Positions 44,570 to 54,767 of a stretch of 64,000 bases of DNA are shown piece after piece (position 1 is the stretch's first letter; each line of letters opens with the position of its first letter). The notes beneath the pieces were generated by a model. It was not told the origin of the DNA. It saw only the letters and a program-made list of their open reading frames with translations, and did not search any database. The translations under genes and the position numbers were made by a program. This DNA is from Microcyclospora pomicola (lineage: Eukaryota > Ascomycota > Dothideomycetes > Capnodiales), in assembly GCA_002786065.1 (NCBI GenBank), contig NHNY01000012.1, positions 434,001 through 498,000 of the forward strand, written 5' to 3'.

Positions 44570-44590
44570 GCCACAATCCCCTATTGTGGC
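44570..44590. repeat. Inverted repeat, 8-bp arms (GCCACAAT / ATTGTGGC)
   Basis: Perfect 8-bp arms with a CCCCT loop, 44 bp after the stop of the myristoylated-protein gene and directly after CGACAAT. It may form a 3' UTR RNA hairpin. Confidence 0.7.
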
Positions 44591-44691
44591 CACGCCCACA
44601 TTCAAACAATAGAAAGACAATCTATCAAGGCAATACCCAACAATAAAAATTACCTATTGTGATGTTACCGTCAAGCATGGTACCAACGACA

Positions 44692-44715
44692 ATGCTCAAT
44701 GTCCTCATTGAGCAT
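44692..44715. repeat. Inverted repeat, 10-bp arms (ATGCTCAATG / CATTGAGCAT)
   Basis: Perfect 10-bp arms with a TCCT loop, again directly after CGACA. It would make a stable stem on either strand. Confidence 0.8.
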
Positions 44716-44865
44716 ATATTATACATATACCCTCGGATGGAAGCCCATTCTCTTTCCATCTAAACAAATCATCGACGACGCAAGTGCTGGCTCACTCTCT
44801 GTCTGACAAAATACCATATGTCCCACACTGCGCAGAAACATATACCGTAATTTCCAAGTCTCGCA

Positions 44866-45414
44866 ATGGCTCCTTTCAGAACAAACCAAACGCAGCGTTT
44901 TGTCACTGCTCCTCGCCGAAGTCTTAGACTGCAAGGCCTACCTCCTCCATTCATCCTGTCGAACCTGTCGGACGGCTTCAAGCTCCCCAAAATCAAGATC
45001 ACCCCACCCGATGGAGCCGCGCGCACTTTGCGCGCCAGAGAGATCAGCCATGTCATCCAACACCACGAACGCATACGCTGGAATCCACGCATGCCAGACC
45101 GTAAGCGACTTATGGCGTTCCCGTTGAAGCGGACAGTCGACGAACGGGTAGCGGCGAGGAAACGTGAACGGAGCGAACGGGTTGCTCACTGGGCGAATGT
45201 CCTCAACGCAGCCTTCGACTTGCACGACCAGGCCAGAGACAGCTTCGACGGATCCGGAGAGTCTCACTTGGAGATCGAGGCGCTGCGAGAGAAGGTCATT
45301 GAGCTGCAAGCTAAAGCGGGTGCAGAACTGGGCACTTGGTGTGGGAAAAAGGGTTGCCCGGAGTGTCATGCAGCCAGGGGAAAATCCCTTTGGTTGAAGA
45401 ATCCTGGTTTCTGA
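44866..45414 (+). CDS. Uncharacterised 182-aa protein with C-terminal cysteine cluster
   Basis: Not recognised. A single open exon starting MAPFRTNQTQRFVTAPRRSL. The first half is basic and Pro-rich (GLPPPFILSNLSDGFKLPKI). The middle is a long charged helix (RTVDERVAARKRERSERVAH, then SHLEIEALREKVIELQAKAG) with heptad-like spacing. The C-terminus is compact: TWCGKKGCPECHAARGKSLW. The three cysteines and one histidine (Cys-x4-Cys-x2-Cys-His) could bind zinc; CPECH also matches the CxxCH heme-c motif, though the context does not suggest a cytochrome. No signal peptide is visible. Confidence 0.6.
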   Translation: MAPFRTNQTQRFVTAPRRSLRLQGLPPPFILSNLSDGFKLPKIKITPPDGAARTLRAREISHVIQHHERIRWNPRMPDRKRLMAFPLKRTVDERVAARKRERSERVAHWANVLNAAFDLHDQARDSFDGSGESHLEIEALREKVIELQAKAGAELGTWCGKKGCPECHAARGKSLWLKNPGF

Positions 45415-45745
45415 GCATTCGGGGTCGCGAAAGCAAGCGTTCGGGGTTGAGGACATGAAGTATCTGCTGGCCGGGAGGATCGTTTCGCTTATAGAGTATT
45501 AAGTGTGCATACGACGCATCGCTTGATCTTTGACTTATGTATTCATCGCATCCAAGAAATCTCATGTCGCCTGCCCAGATTTTTCTTCAAAATAGCTGTG
45601 CAGCATATGTACCTATCGTTGACGAATTGAGCTGGTGTGGAAAAGCTTCGTACCCTCTGCAGGTCAATCGAGGCGTCCTACCACTTTCTCATAACCCTCT
45701 GGGGGAACAGCTCGATGAGTGTGCTATATTGTAACAGTAGTTCAA
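45415..45745. other. Convergent intergenic region, about 330 bp
   Basis: It lies between the 182-aa protein gene (+) and the TBC gene (-). No gene is seen. Confidence 0.4.
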
Positions 45746-47124
45746 TTATGGTAATAACGTCTGTACCATGTCTAGTATCTTGTTTGCCACACCAAGCCCA
45801 TGTCGAAGCATTGGACTTAGTCCGCCAACGATGTACCGAGTGTCACTGCTCCTGAAAGCAAGTGCAAGGACGGCTACCAGTATTGCCGCTCCAGTGAATT
45901 TAGCTGGTTGCTTGTATCGTTTGGCCAGACGCTGGAGATTTTGCTTCTTTTTCCTCCAGCGGTCAGCTCTGCGAACTTCTTCAGCTTGCAGCTCGAACCA
46001 GTGCTCGCCGTCTTGAAGAGTTTGCTTTTCGAGTTTGCCCCATTCATGAGTGGTTTTGAGCACGCTATGCTGCGATATCTGGGCCCAAGCGCGAGTCTTA
46101 AGATGTTGTGGCGGGTGATCTTCAAACAGCCTCGTAGCTGTATCTATCAGCCCCTCCAGATCTAAGGGTTGCGGTAGCTTGGTAAGGATTGACCCAAGTA
46201 TCTCGGGTTCGTCCGCGTCGATCTCCATTAATTCATCTTTGCGAGCCATCACGATCTGTGTATTGTGTCAGTGGTAGCCACATGTGAATCAACCGTCGTA
46301 ACGTACAGCAACAAAAAGATATATTGGCACAACAGCTTCGCTTGCTAGCAGGAAGTCGAACAGTCGGGCAATCTGCCCATAGTCTTCGATCTCATGTGCG
46401 TACAACGTTAGGGTGGCAGCTAGTGCGAAGAATGGGCGTGTCTGTGATAGATGTCTGCACAGTACTGGATCGGCAGCAGCTAAGACACCAGGTAGCAGCT
46501 GGAGATGCGACTCAGTCCCGGACATTGTGGGTAACATGAAATCACGAATACGGAGCAAGGAAAGGCGAGCCACTGCAGCGCGAGCGGCATCGATGCCGAG
46601 GACGAGTAGCAGGACTTGGACGATATCATGGTATCCCTGGAAGTAGTGCAGCATTCGATGCTGCCGAAGCACTGCAATGATGACTTTGGATAGCTCATGC
46701 TTCCGAGCATCCTTCCGCTCGCTGGAGTCGCCTTCACCGTGTTAATGCCTAAAGTTATGGCACTCTTCTGGCCAAGTCAGGTCGGGATGTACATACCTCT
46801 TGGGTAGTATACAAAAGATCTGTCAACATCCAGCTGGACCTGATCCTCATCGCGATGCTTGGCTAGGCTTGTCCATTCTGATTCATCCCTTTGTTGCTCC
46901 TTGTCACTGCCCAGCAAAAGCGGCCCTAAAAGCTGATTAGCAAGTGACAAATCAGTACGTCCGTTCCGCTACGCACAAGCTTTCCGCCGCAAATCATCGT
47001 CCAAAAGACCGTCTCGAGACGCTGCTAGCTTTCGAAGTGCATTGACATCGTGGTCAGAGCATGCCTGAAGAATGCTCTCAGGCTTGCTTGTTGCTTCTTT
47101 ATTTGTAGACTGGACCGTTTCCAT
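45746..47124 (-). CDS. TBC-domain RabGAP, TBC1D20/Gyp8 type, tail-anchored
   Basis: Predicted GTPase-activating protein for Rab1/Ypt1-class GTPases at the ER-Golgi. Five-part reading: exons 46977-47124, 46797-46925, 46307-46731 and 45746-46255, phases 1, 1 and 0, 403 aa. TBC landmarks after splicing: LRRKAWPLLLG, then QLDVDRSFVYYP with the arginine finger (IxxDxxR form), KVIIAVLRQHRMLHYFQGYH with the glutamine finger (YxQG), and DIVQVLLLVLG, a phrase specific to the TBC1D20/Gyp8 branch. The middle continues IEDYGQIARLFDFLLASEAV and PIYLFVAIVMARKDEL. A C-terminal hydrophobic helix (KFTGAAILVAVLALAFRSSD) matches the ER anchor of TBC1D20. Both catalytic fingers are present, so activity is expected. 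Confidence 0.9.
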
Positions 47125-47660
47125 CTCTAAGTCTGCTCAGACAATTAGTCTCCAATCACCGATCAACGCTGCCATGAAATCCAATGACAGACAAAAGGCA
47201 GTCTCTATGCCGCGGTCGATCTATAAAATGTCCTTGGGTAAAGATGGCATTGCACCAAGGTGGTTTCGGCAGACGCACGGCAGCTACCGCGCGATACCGC
47301 CGCTAGCATAGACTACACGTTCAACACGCGTAATTGTAGAGTTCAAGTTGCTCCATGGATAATGAGCAGCTGATCGTGGATCGGAGCCAGCTGAAGAGGT
47401 GCTGCTACTATACTGAGCAGGTGAATCGAGATTGATCAATGTGCGCGAGCTTCAGCGGAGATTTGACGCTGTTTGTGTCTTGAGCGACTGGAGAAATATG
47501 TGACAGGTCGGATCCTGGTGGGACTATTGCTTTCAAGACCGCTCTGCACAACTCACAGCACAGATGTCGGCAATACTCAGGATGCCACTATATGTCCGCC
47601 ACGATCTCTGCGGAAAAACAATAGTATCGGCCAGATTGCCTGTGTTTCGATCCTGAGGGC
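47125..47660. promoter_or_regulatory. Divergent intergenic region, about 540 bp
   Basis: It lies between the RabGAP gene (-) and the DDB1/CPSF-A-like gene (+). No ORF with features; shared promoters are expected. Confidence 0.4.
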
Positions 47661-50600
47661 ATGGAGCCTCCAAGTGGCGACTTTGGTCACTGGCGCTCTC
47701 CTGGAGTTTTTACCAAAACAGTGATTCAGAGTCCCGTTATTCGATGGCTTCTACATGCTCGCATTAGACACCCGGAGGTTTATGACATTGTCCAAATCGG
47801 GTCGGACTTCATACATGTCAAGCAGGTCGATCGCAAGGGTGAGCTGATTCACGTTGCAAGCAAGAATGACTTTTCAGCTCAGATCAGAGCTGCCCGGACT
47901 TTCGATGTCGACCGAAAGGAGATTTCGTTCGATGAAGCCATCAAGCAAGAGTCTAACAGAGTGGGGATAACTGGGCATGCTGCCCCTCCACCACAGTTGC
48001 TGCTTTTGACGCTGGGGCATCCTATTAACGATCTCGTTTTCCTGTATATGATCACGGACGAGAGTGGTAGATCTACATTCAAGCAGCAAAGCGTGCCGCT
48101 ACTTACGTTCGATCGATTGTTGTTCCAGCCTGGGGAGTACCTAACTGCGGACCCGCAGTCGCGCGCAATCGCTATTGCAGCGTTAGACAGACAAATCTTG
48201 TTGTTCTCGACCAAGAATCAAGCACAACTCAAGGACGGTTTTGAAGCAGGGGTATGGTGTCCCATTATCGCACAGCGAGCTGTTCAGGTGGATGGTGCCA
48301 TACAGAGCCTAGAGTTCCTGACTCCACCCGAAGATGACCCTGAACATATTATTCTACTTGTAATCGTCGTCGAAGATAGAAGGACCAAAGCTGTTCGTAT
48401 TGACTGGCGCCAAGACGAGGCTTTATCCGATATACACATACATACAGCCCAACCATTGGACTTGGACCGAACGATCTCCAGCATATTGGTGCCTTTGCGT
48501 GATGCAGCGTTTTTAATGGCGGCAGGAGGTAACGACATACACTATTTTCAAGGCATCCTTTCCGGTTCAGTTCGCTGCTCAGTACTCCCTACCCTCGAAG
48601 ACATGGATCCAGCATTTCGGGCAATTTCGCCTCGAGATCCACTTTGGTCCAGCTGGTGCAGACCATCACAGGCCATTGTCAGAGGTGCGGATTGTCTGTT
48701 CCTCGTCAGAGAAGACGGCATGGCCTGCTATCTAGAAATCGCGGGTAGCGGTTCAAGGATTTCTGCTACTTTTGTGGGCGACCTGGAATGCCACGTCAGT
48801 ACGGCTTTCGCGTCTTTCGGCTCGCCAGAATACCCAGACATGCTTGTTGCTGCTGGCGACATGAGTAGTGGCCGCGTTGTTTCTATCGACCTCTTCACGG
48901 GTAATGCGTATCAAGTGGCAGGTTCCAGCCTGAATACTGATATGGGACTGTCGTTGGTACAGAAATTGTCAAATTGGGCTTCTGCTACAGACTTACTAGT
49001 ATCCGGCGCCTCGCAATGGCAGAGTCGATCTCCGAGACCGCATGAAGGGGTATATGTCACTTCCAATCGGCAACCTTATGGTTCGATTACGGAGCTTCGA
49101 AGAGGATTTGAAGCTCAGGTAGTAGTCATGATGGAGGATGATGAAAGCTCAACGTTCCTTCGAAGCGTGACAGATTTATGGCCACTCCCTGTGGCAGATG
49201 GCACACTATTACTCGTCATGTCTGGGCCTTCTTCCACAGTTCTTTTCAGTTTCACTGGTCTTCTGGACGATGCTTCCCAATTAGATGGAGACGACGTTGC
49301 TAGTCTGGACCTTGAGCGTCGAACGCTCGTTGCGGCCATGACCCGCGATAAATATCTCGTCCAAATTACTGAACGGTGTATCTGCATTACAACATGGCTC
49401 AAAACAGAACTCGAACAAGACTTGAGGATTTCTCGACCTGACCACGGCAGTATTCTCGCCGCTGCCATCGAACCTCATCAATCCGTCCTAGTCACTGCAG
49501 AGCGACACGGTCTTAACCTGATGCTGTGTTCGTATCAGGTCTCACAACTTATAGCTCGTTCTTTAGATCCATTCACCAAGATATCGTTGAAAGATCCGCC
49601 ATTAGCCATCACAGTGACGAGGCATAAGGATGCTGTATTGGCAGCTCTCGTAACTGCAAACTCACTACTACGCCTGTTCAAGCTTGATTGCCAAGGGCCG
49701 ATGCAAAGCCTTTGTGATATTGCACTACCTGAACAATTCGGAGACCATAATGCTTGCGAGAGTATCGGATTTATTCACTCACCCAGCTCGAAGCTTCTAA
49801 TTCTCTGCGGTCTGCGAGAAGGTTCAATTGTCCCCATCTATGTCGACTTTGTCTTCAGCGAAGAGAGAAAGATACACATAGGAACATCGTTCCGTCTTGG
49901 CCAAAGCACAGTCAAGATCGCGCCGCTCGAGGATCATGGCTCGAGTGTATGTGCTACTAGTGGTCCAGACACCTGTCGCATCTCCTGGAATGGCGACGAC
50001 GAGTTGTCCATATCAGTAGATCCGATCATCTTCGCCGACAAGTCACGACCATCATTGTTGCAAGGCAACGTGACGGCATGTTCCCTCATCCCAGGTTGGC
50101 CGTTCATCAATGTCCTGAGCGAGAAGCTCCGTCGACAGGTGGAAATGGAAAATATGATCGTGGCCGTCCTTGACGGAGAGCTGGTCATCGCCAGGCTTGA
50201 CCGGTCACTCAGCTCAGTACCTTGCCAGATGCTTCTGCACGGAACACCGAATCGTCTGGTCTACGACGCTCGTCACAAATGCTTTGTCTGCGCTTCGCAA
50301 CGGACGCGGGCGGTGTCAAGCAGGACTTCTACGTCGACACGATACTCAAGGCAGGTTCATCCGTCAATCGAGTTCATAAGTACTCGAGGAAGGCCTGAGC
50401 TACCATATGCACATGACTTGGGCCCCGGTGAGCAGGTCTATGCCCTCGCGAGCTGGAGCTACGTACCAACAGGAGAGAGTGACAAGACTTACTCGTTCAT
50501 TCTCGTCGGAGGTGGCTATCCGAGCTCGAAGGATCCGAGGAGGCAGAAGGGCAGGGTTTCGTTCTTACAGCCCCGGCTCGACAATCGGCAGGTGGTGGGC

Positions 50601-51662
50601 GTGAAAGCAAGCACGAATCTCACCTTCGACGATCCAGTGTATGCAATCTCAGCATACAACGATACGACCTTCATCATCTGCCATGGTGTGAGTGTCAGCA
50701 TCTACAGATTCTCCTACATTGACCGGAAATGGACGTCCATCTGCCGCCCTATGGTCTTATCAAACAGGACCGCATCGATCACAGTCGACGCACCGCTTAT
50801 CCACATTGCCACTTCCGGCGACTCACTCGTGTCATTACGCCTTGATGAGCTTTCCGAACCTCCACGGCTGGTCCACCATGCTCACGCCCCTGAAGCCGCC
50901 GTATCACTTAGCCACTTGGTGATCTCTCCACCCATGTCAGAAGAATCCTTGGCCAAGCCCTCCATCGCTCTTCTCTCTACCATGTACAGCGAGCTCATCG
51001 GCCTGAGCATTCCTCCTTCCCCCCCTGATAACCCATCCCGACGTCCTCTAGCGCATTCCACCCTCTTCACCGCCACTCTACCCGTCTCCCTCACCCGCCT
51101 GAGACGCGGCAACCTCCGCCCATCATGGCGCGCCCCTTCTCCTCGCGGTGTCCTTGTCGACGACATCATCGGCTCCGCCACCAACGGCGCTCTGTTAGGC
51201 GTCGCCTTACTCGACGCCCAGCTAACCCGTCGTCTCTCCTGGCTCCAACGTCTCTGCGAATGGAGCCCCACCCTCTCCCCAACCACTCACCGCCACCCCG
51301 TCTACAACGCCGCACCCACCGCCATCACCGAGCGCTTCGAGCGCATCATCCCCGCTGGTCTGGCCGCTGGCTCACGCGGTGAGATCCTCACACGCACGAA
51401 CAAGCGGAAAGAAGACCTCGCCGCCATCGATGGAGATGTGCTGGCGCGGCTGGTGACTGGGGAGAAACGGCAGAATGTCAAGGCTTTGAAGCAGTTTATG
51501 CGAGACTTGGCGCAGCCTCGGGAGCAAGCGGTGGGATATGAGGGAGGAGAGATGGAGAAGAATCGCGCGGGGATGTGGCTGGCGGAGCACTTGCACGAGG
51601 AGCTAGACGCGGTAGATGAAGTGGTTCAGATCGTGGAGCGGCTGATGGATCGGTGGATTTAA
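47661..51662 (+). CDS. DDB1/CPSF160-like WD-propeller protein (MMS1_N and CPSF_A type)
   Basis: A single exon of 1333 aa in the superfamily that includes DDB1, Rik1, Mms1, CPSF160 and SF3b130. It begins MEPPSGDFGHWRSPGVFTKT, then TVIQSPVIRWLLHARIRHPE and the acidic-core VYDIVQIGSDFIHVKQVDRK, which open the first propeller as in the Mms1 N-terminal domain. The body is beta-rich without strict WD repeats (EYPDMLVAAGDMSSGRVVSI; KLLILCGLREGSIVPIYVDF). The C-terminal part has SFILVGGGYPSSKDPRRQKG-type propeller strands, and the last 70 residues are the helical CPSF_A end (LKQFMRDLAQ; DAVDEVVQIVERLMDRW). It is too divergent for DDB1 or CPSF160 proper. A cullin-4 ligase adaptor in DNA repair or heterochromatin (Mms1/Rik1 like) is the best guess. 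Confidence 0.82.
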   Translation: MEPPSGDFGHWRSPGVFTKTVIQSPVIRWLLHARIRHPEVYDIVQIGSDFIHVKQVDRKGELIHVASKNDFSAQIRAARTFDVDRKEISFDEAIKQESNRVGITGHAAPPPQLLLLTLGHPINDLVFLYMITDESGRSTFKQQSVPLLTFDRLLFQPGEYLTADPQSRAIAIAALDRQILLFSTKNQAQLKDGFEAGVWCPIIAQRAVQVDGAIQSLEFLTPPEDDPEHIILLVIVVEDRRTKAVRIDWRQDEALSDIHIHTAQPLDLDRTISSILVPLRDAAFLMAAGGNDIHYFQGILSGSVRCSVLPTLEDMDPAFRAISPRDPLWSSWCRPSQAIVRGADCLFLVREDGMACYLEIAGSGSRISATFVGDLECHVSTAFASFGSPEYPDMLVAAGDMSSGRVVSIDLFTGNAYQVAGSSLNTDMGLSLVQKLSNWASATDLLVSGASQWQSRSPRPHEGVYVTSNRQPYGSITELRRGFEAQVVVMMEDDESSTFLRSVTDLWPLPVADGTLLLVMSGPSSTVLFSFTGLLDDASQLDGDDVASLDLERRTLVAAMTRDKYLVQITERCICITTWLKTELEQDLRISRPDHGSILAAAIEPHQSVLVTAERHGLNLMLCSYQVSQLIARSLDPFTKISLKDPPLAITVTRHKDAVLAALVTANSLLRLFKLDCQGPMQSLCDIALPEQFGDHNACESIGFIHSPSSKLLILCGLREGSIVPIYVDFVFSEERKIHIGTSFRLGQSTVKIAPLEDHGSSVCATSGPDTCRISWNGDDELSISVDPIIFADKSRPSLLQGNVTACSLIPGWPFINVLSEKLRRQVEMENMIVAVLDGELVIARLDRSLSSVPCQMLLHGTPNRLVYDARHKCFVCASQRTRAVSSRTSTSTRYSRQVHPSIEFISTRGRPELPYAHDLGPGEQVYALASWSYVPTGESDKTYSFILVGGGYPSSKDPRRQKGRVSFLQPRLDNRQVVGVKASTNLTFDDPVYAISAYNDTTFIICHGVSVSIYRFSYIDRKWTSICRPMVLSNRTASITVDAPLIHIATSGDSLVSLRLDELSEPPRLVHHAHAPEAAVSLSHLVISPPMSEESLAKPSIALLSTMYSELIGLSIPPSPPDNPSRRPLAHSTLFTATLPVSLTRLRRGNLRPSWRAPSPRGVLVDDIIGSATNGALLGVALLDAQLTRRLSWLQRLCEWSPTLSPTTHRHPVYNAAPTAITERFERIIPAGLAAGSRGEILTRTNKRKEDLAAIDGDVLARLVTGEKRQNVKALKQFMRDLAQPREQAVGYEGGEMEKNRAGMWLAEHLHEELDAVDEVVQIVERLMDRWI

Positions 51663-51933
51663 GGGAGTATATCCTCGTGGCACTTGAGAGGGAGAAGGAG
51701 ATGCGTAATAGCAGGAACAGAGAAACAGAAAAGGCTAGAACCAGATTGAAATGGTGTGTTCGGCGTTTTGTATAGGCTGATTCGAGTAGCCTGAGCAATG
51801 GGGTTTTATCAAGGACGCCACAGTGTGTGCACACAGGCCCCATCCTAACCATCGTCCCCAACACAAAGTACACGTGTCCTTCCCAAATGTGTACCTCGTC
51901 ATGCCATCAACATATACAACCCTCTCCTCAGAC

Positions 51934-54041
51934 TCACGCACCACTCTCCCTCCGATCGCCCATCCGCTCCGGCGTCACGGGCGTGCTCCCCCTCCGCCCG
52001 CCTTCACTCTCGCCGCGCCGTCTGCTCGCGCTACGCACAAAGTCCTTATCCCTGCTCGCGTCGTCCTTGCCGAGCTCGAAGGTGCGTAGCCGATGATCAG
52101 CGGCCGGCGGCGCGGCGACGCTCGAGCGCCAGGCGGTCTTGCGCTTCTCAGCTGCCCAGGAGCTCCAGGAGCTGAAATACGCGCCGGCTTTCTGGCCCGC
52201 GGCCGGCAGTGCGGTGGCCTCTGATGAAGTGGGGGACGGCGTGGGAGGGGCGGTGGCTTTTGCCTCCTCGGCACGTCGCCGCTGGGCCTCACGCATGACT
52301 TCGATGTCGGCCCAGACTTTGTTGAAGGCGGAGGTGACTTGGGTGCGGCCGTCGGCGATTCGTCGACCGACCACGTCACGGGTCTGGGAGAAGCGCTCAT
52401 CGAGATGGAGCTCAGCGACTTGTTGGGCGAGGCGTCGCTGGACGTCTTCGATGGTGAGGCCGCCCGCGCACGGGTGGGCAGGCGGTGAGATGTCGAAGAG
52501 ATGGCTGTCGGTCGTGCGGTTCCAGAGCGCATAGTTTTCTGTTCGCATCCAATTGTCGATATAAAGCTGGGAGAAGTCGAGCGAAGGATCGCCATCGATG
52601 TCTGGGAGAAGTGCTTTGGGGTCCGAGTCTTTGTGTTTCTCGAAGTAATGGTGGTATTTGGTTGCCGAGAGCAGGCCCAATAGATATTCTTCGAATTGCA
52701 TGCGGATGAATTCCTCGCTGCCGGCATAGCCATGTGTCTTGGGTCTTGATGGATCACTCTCGTCCCACGTATCATTGACGGCTTGCGTGAGGAAATCGAT
52801 AAACCTCCGATCGGCAGACGTCAACGCCAACGCCGAGCGCAAGGTCGGTGATGATATATTGACGGTGTTGTCGTCGAGGTCGATCAGGATGTCGCAGTAC
52901 CGATCTTTCTGCTGTATGAGCAGGCTGTTGGTGCTACCAACAACATAGCTCTTGGTATCAAGATCGGTCAGGGTATCCAGTTGTTGCAACGGTGTATATG
53001 GACCGAAAACGCTTCCCTTTCCAAAGATTTGCAATGGCAACCCCATGTACGCCAGTAATGAGGATCGATCGCTTGTACGCACCGAGTCCGACTGTTGATG
53101 TGTCTCGGCATAGCGATTCATATGGGAGTCTGCGCAATCTCGCAGGTTCTTGGTCAAGCCAGGTATAAGAGAGATGAGCGTGAACTGCACTTGAGACACT
53201 CGTTCGCAATGTGAGCCGAAGAACAGCATCTATCTCGGTCAGCCAGACATCCTCCCTCGTAATTACGCAGCACAGCTCACCTTGGGCTGCAACAGCAGAC
53301 ATTTAAAAAGCACGAGAGTCTGCCATTTGAACTCCCGCAACAGCTCTCTCAAGCTCAGGCCAAAGTATTGATGACGCTCGTCTTCCCTCTCCACCGTCCT
53401 GCCCTTAGCCAAGGCCTCCTGAAAGCGCTACAGTCACCACATAACAATCAGTAATTGATCTTTCCCGGAAATCGTCACGCGTGATCTCCTCCTCCACCAG
53501 CAAATCACCCGCACGACCCGGAAGCACAAAAGAGGGCAAAACACTAACCCACCTGGAGTATCTCCAACTCCCGGAAGTCCCTCTGCGCGAACCACGCGCG
53601 CGTCACGACGCGCAGCTTCTCCCGCAGCGCGCTGAAGCTCTGCGGCCGGTCGGTGATGGCGACGACGGCCTTCTGCACCGCGCTCCGCGTGACATCCTCG
53701 CTCTTGTACAGCAGCTCGTCGACGGCGATCTGGCGGCAGCAGCTGATGCCGAACACGGACGTCGGCTCGACGTCTGCCGGGACTGCGCGCGGGTCCGAGG
53801 TGTCCGCAGGCGCGGCCTTGTAGACGAGCGAGAAGTAGCTGAATTCCTCCTCGTTCTGGTGCGCGCCATCTGGCAATGCCATGTAAGGGATCAACTGCCA
53901 TTCGTTGGCTTCGGTCGGGTCGACGCCGTCCGGGCAGCCGATCCAGTGCTCGATCTCCGGGCCGCGGGCATGGTGGAAGTCGACGACGCAGACGAGCGGG
54001 TTGAAGGGTGTTGGGACGGAGGATGGCGATGTGGCAGACAT
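51934..54041 (-). CDS. AVL9: Avl9 family protein (late secretory pathway, DENN-related)
   Basis: Avl9 acts in exocytic transport from the Golgi in yeast. Exons are 53553-54041, 53281-53427 and 51934-53229, all phase 0, 643 aa; introns are 125 nt and 51 nt. The N-terminus PLVCVVDFHHARGPEIEHWI is the Avl9 signature (VDFHHxxGPxxE), followed by EEEFSYFSL, SVFGISCCRQI and the longin/DENN-like KLRVVTRAWFAQRDF. Exon 2 gives RFQEALAKG and LREFKWQTLVLFKCLLLQPK, exon 3 MLFFGSHCERVSQVQFTLIS and LISLIPGL. The conserved DENN part ends with SPTLRSALALTSADRRFIDF. A Ser/Pro-rich tail with SSWSSWAAEKRKTAWRSS closes the protein. The 3' end is 271 bp from the tail of the DDB1-like gene. Confidence 0.93.
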
Positions 54042-54767
54042 GGCGGGTTGGCTGGCTGGCTGGCAGTGTGAGGGGCGGCCTGTGGTGGGGTCCTGTATCT
54101 CAAGTATCGGTCGGCCACTTCATGTCTTTCTGGATCTCTCCATTGATGGGCCGAGCGGATCTCAAACGTGGTGCACTGGTAGTCCTAAGTGAACGACAAT
54201 GTTCAGTCTGGCTGATTGTAAGATCAAAGAGCTTTTGCTCCCCTGTACTGCCAGCGCAGCGAGTGGTAGCATATCTAAATTGCGGGCAAGCGGTGAAGCG
54301 ATCTCGGCATGGACGCTAAACATGACGCGGGAGTGGTACGGAGACAAGCATTCGCTTTACATGAGGCATATTTCCAAAAAGACCTCTGTGTACTGATAGG
54401 ATGTATTGTGATCATGGAAAGTCATGGACAACGACTGCAGCTCAGCTCGCCTGTCTCTACCTATGCGTCTCCTGCACGCAATGGCATCGGGTACCACAAA
54501 ACAACGTAGAGCCTCCACATTGTCTCCATGCCATGTATCCATGGACTGACTGTTGCAGGATCTGAAGAAACCCGCGGACCGTGTAATGCGTGTTGCCATT
54601 CCCAGCGTGCTTCTCGTGATTGATTGGGTTCACCCTCTAAACTGGAATTTCTCATGGTCCCCGTAGCCACTACAGCCTCGAGCGCGGCTGCATCTGCCCG
54701 TATTCGTTATTTCCAAACCGCACACCATCTGGCCGGAGACAGCATCAGACTAAATGGTAGCTTGAAA
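54042..54767. other. Intergenic region, about 730 bp
   Basis: It holds the AVL9 upstream region and the HOG1 3' flank, both on the minus strand. No gene is recognised. Confidence 0.4.

Larger units (their letters stand above)
44527..44865. other. Intergenic region, about 340 bp, with two hairpins
   Basis: It lies between two + strand genes. Its two perfect inverted repeats are listed separately. The rest is AT-rich with repeated CAATA/ACAAT words. Confidence 0.6.
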
